DNA of 36,532 nucleotides from Mycobacterium sp. 1423905.2 (GTDB taxonomy: Bacteria > Actinomycetota > Actinomycetes > Mycobacteriales > Mycobacteriaceae), in NCBI RefSeq assembly GCF_001673155.1, contig NZ_LZLE01000245.1, positions 1 through 36,532 on the forward strand, given 5' to 3'. The notes below the pieces were generated by a model that saw nothing but the letters and a program-made list of their open reading frames with translations, was not told the origin of the DNA and did not search any database. The translations under genes and the position numbers were made by a program. Positions 35,787 through 36,532 of the stretch are shown in pieces; position 1 is the stretch's first letter, and every line of letters begins with the position of its first letter.

Positions 35787-35867
35787 CACGATGCCTCGCT
35801 CCGCATCGCCGCCACCTTTCTCCGGGGTCTGGTTCGTCCGGGAGCGTTTACCCCTTACCAACTTCCT

Positions 35868-35880
35868 GCATCCAGGATGC
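35868..35880. repeat. Small inverted repeat in the marR-ABC gap
   Basis: GCATCC-A-GGATGC, perfect six-base arms with a one-base centre, lies between the MarR stop and the ABC start. It is a possible operator or weak hairpin. Confidence 0.35.
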
Positions 35881-35889
35881 CCTGCGCGA

Positions 35890-36366
35890 TTACAGCGTGT
35901 TGCGGCTCGGCGTCGCCGCGGCATTGTCGAGCAGACGCCGCAACACTTCGACGGCGTCGGCCAGCACCTGCCGGTCGGCCGCCTCCAGCCGGGCCAGTTG
36001 GGGTTCGATGGCAGCCGCGCGGTCGGCACGCACGGCGTTGAGGGTGCGCATCCCTTTCGGCGTGATCCGGATGCGCACCGCCCGGGCATCCCCAGGATCC
36101 GTCGTGCGGGCGACCAGCCCAGCGTCCTCGAGTCGTCGCACCTGCGTGGTCATGGTCGGCTGCGAACAGTGGTCGACCGCGGCCAGATGGCAGATCCGGG
36201 CCTCGCCTTGCGCCTCGATGGTGGACAGCAACCTCGCCTGAGCGGCTGGCAGCGGCATCTGAATACGCTGGGTGGCCAGCCGGTTGAGCCGCGCGACGAC
36301 GGCCAACAGGTCGGCTCCCAGTCCGTGAGCAACGTCGGCGTCGTTGCCGGCGGTGGATGAACTCAT
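35890..36366 (-). CDS. MarR-family transcriptional regulator
   Basis: A winged-helix repressor of 158 residues. The MarR core is visible: LLAVVARLNRLATQRI, LSTIEAQGEARICHLAAVDHCSQPTMTTQVRRLEDAGLVAR (helix-turn-helix with recognition helix), and the wing TTDPGDARAVRIRITPKGMRTL, followed by the dimerisation helices. The start at ATG 36366 is tentative, because GGGAG lies only one or two bases before it; an in-frame TTG at 36399 is the alternative. The ligand is unknown. It is co-oriented with the ABC gene and divergent from the gene starting at 36484. Confidence 0.9.
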   Translation of the reverse strand: MSSSTAGNDADVAHGLGADLLAVVARLNRLATQRIQMPLPAAQARLLSTIEAQGEARICHLAAVDHCSQPTMTTQVRRLEDAGLVARTTDPGDARAVRIRITPKGMRTLNAVRADRAAAIEPQLARLEAADRQVLADAVEVLRRLLDNAAATPSRNTL

Positions 36367-36378
36367 GCTCCCATGGTT

Positions 36379-36395
36379 GCATAGCTTTGCTAAGC
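36379..36395. promoter_or_regulatory. Probable MarR operator
   Basis: GCATAGC-TTT-GCTAAGC is an inverted repeat with six of seven arm bases matching. It lies 12 bases before the MarR ATG and within the divergent promoter region, the usual place for a MarR autoregulatory site. Confidence 0.45.
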
Positions 36396-36483
36396 GCAAC
36401 CAGTTCTGGCGAGCACACGGTGAAATTCACATCGACTGGAGTGCTGCGCTGAGAAAGGTGCTGGGCCTGGCACAATCGGAGAA

Positions 36484-36532
36484 GTGACCTCGCCCGGCCG
36501 CAGCCGACCCCGGGGCAGGGGTGGATGGGGGC
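36484..36532 (+). CDS. Start of an unidentified gene, cut by the window end
   Basis: A GTG opens a frame reading [16 protein letters not shown] up to the window edge. GGAG lies only two bases before it, but CACAAT (36471-36476) seven bases upstream could act as a leaderless -10. The Arg/Gly/Pro-rich start could be the cytoplasmic head of a membrane protein. Too little is visible to identify it. Confidence 0.4.
   Translation, partial: MTSPGRSRPRGRGGWG

Overview
The window is chromosomal DNA of a Mycobacterium, most likely a non-tuberculous species. It is GC-rich. It carries an antigen 85-type mycolyltransferase, a complete yrbE/mce operon, LppP/LprE-type and other lipoproteins, and leaderless promoters. 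The order TPM-domain protein, dgt, dnaG, small membrane protein, tRNA-Asn, then cysE and cysK matches what I remember of the M. tuberculosis Rv2345-Rv2334 block, with extra genes inserted. No insertion sequence, CRISPR array, phage gene or rRNA was seen.

Layout. 1-9,400: TPM-domain protein and antigen 85 paralogue (minus strand); dgt, a copper-only SodC-like lipoprotein and dnaG (plus); a small membrane protein (minus); tRNA-Asn; DUF5994 protein (minus); two doubtful mini-genes and one small conserved-looking gene (plus); a stand-alone ANTAR-domain protein (minus). 9,400-12,850: cysK-cysE-thioredoxin-DUF4395, all on the minus strand. Two matching leaderless mini-ORFs, each ending in Cys codons, lie here: one upstream of cysK and one upstream of the ANTAR gene. 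13,185-23,933: an eleven-gene plus-strand operon, yrbEA-yrbEB-mceABCDEF-two Mce-associated proteins-CAP-domain secreted protein. 23,941-28,650: a fused diflavin nitrate reductase (NasN type) with a GlnR-type box in front, and just downstream of it a collapsed relic of a second copy that still has its own GlnR-type box. 28,800-33,344: LppP/LprE-like lipoprotein, acyl-CoA dehydrogenase/oxidase, VIT-family transporter and phytase-like esterase lipoprotein. 33,303-36,532: a MarR regulator and an FHA-ABC exporter whose ATPase motifs are badly eroded, then the first codons of one more gene.

How they work together. cysE and cysK form the serine-to-cysteine pathway. The Cys-rich mini-ORFs look like the cysteine-responsive attenuators described in mycobacteria, so the ANTAR gene, encoding a putative RNA-binding antiterminator, may belong to the same regulon; I regard this as the most novel point. 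The mce operon should build one lipid-import complex. NasN would make nitrite from nitrate under nitrogen limitation. The MarR protein probably controls the ABC gene that follows it.
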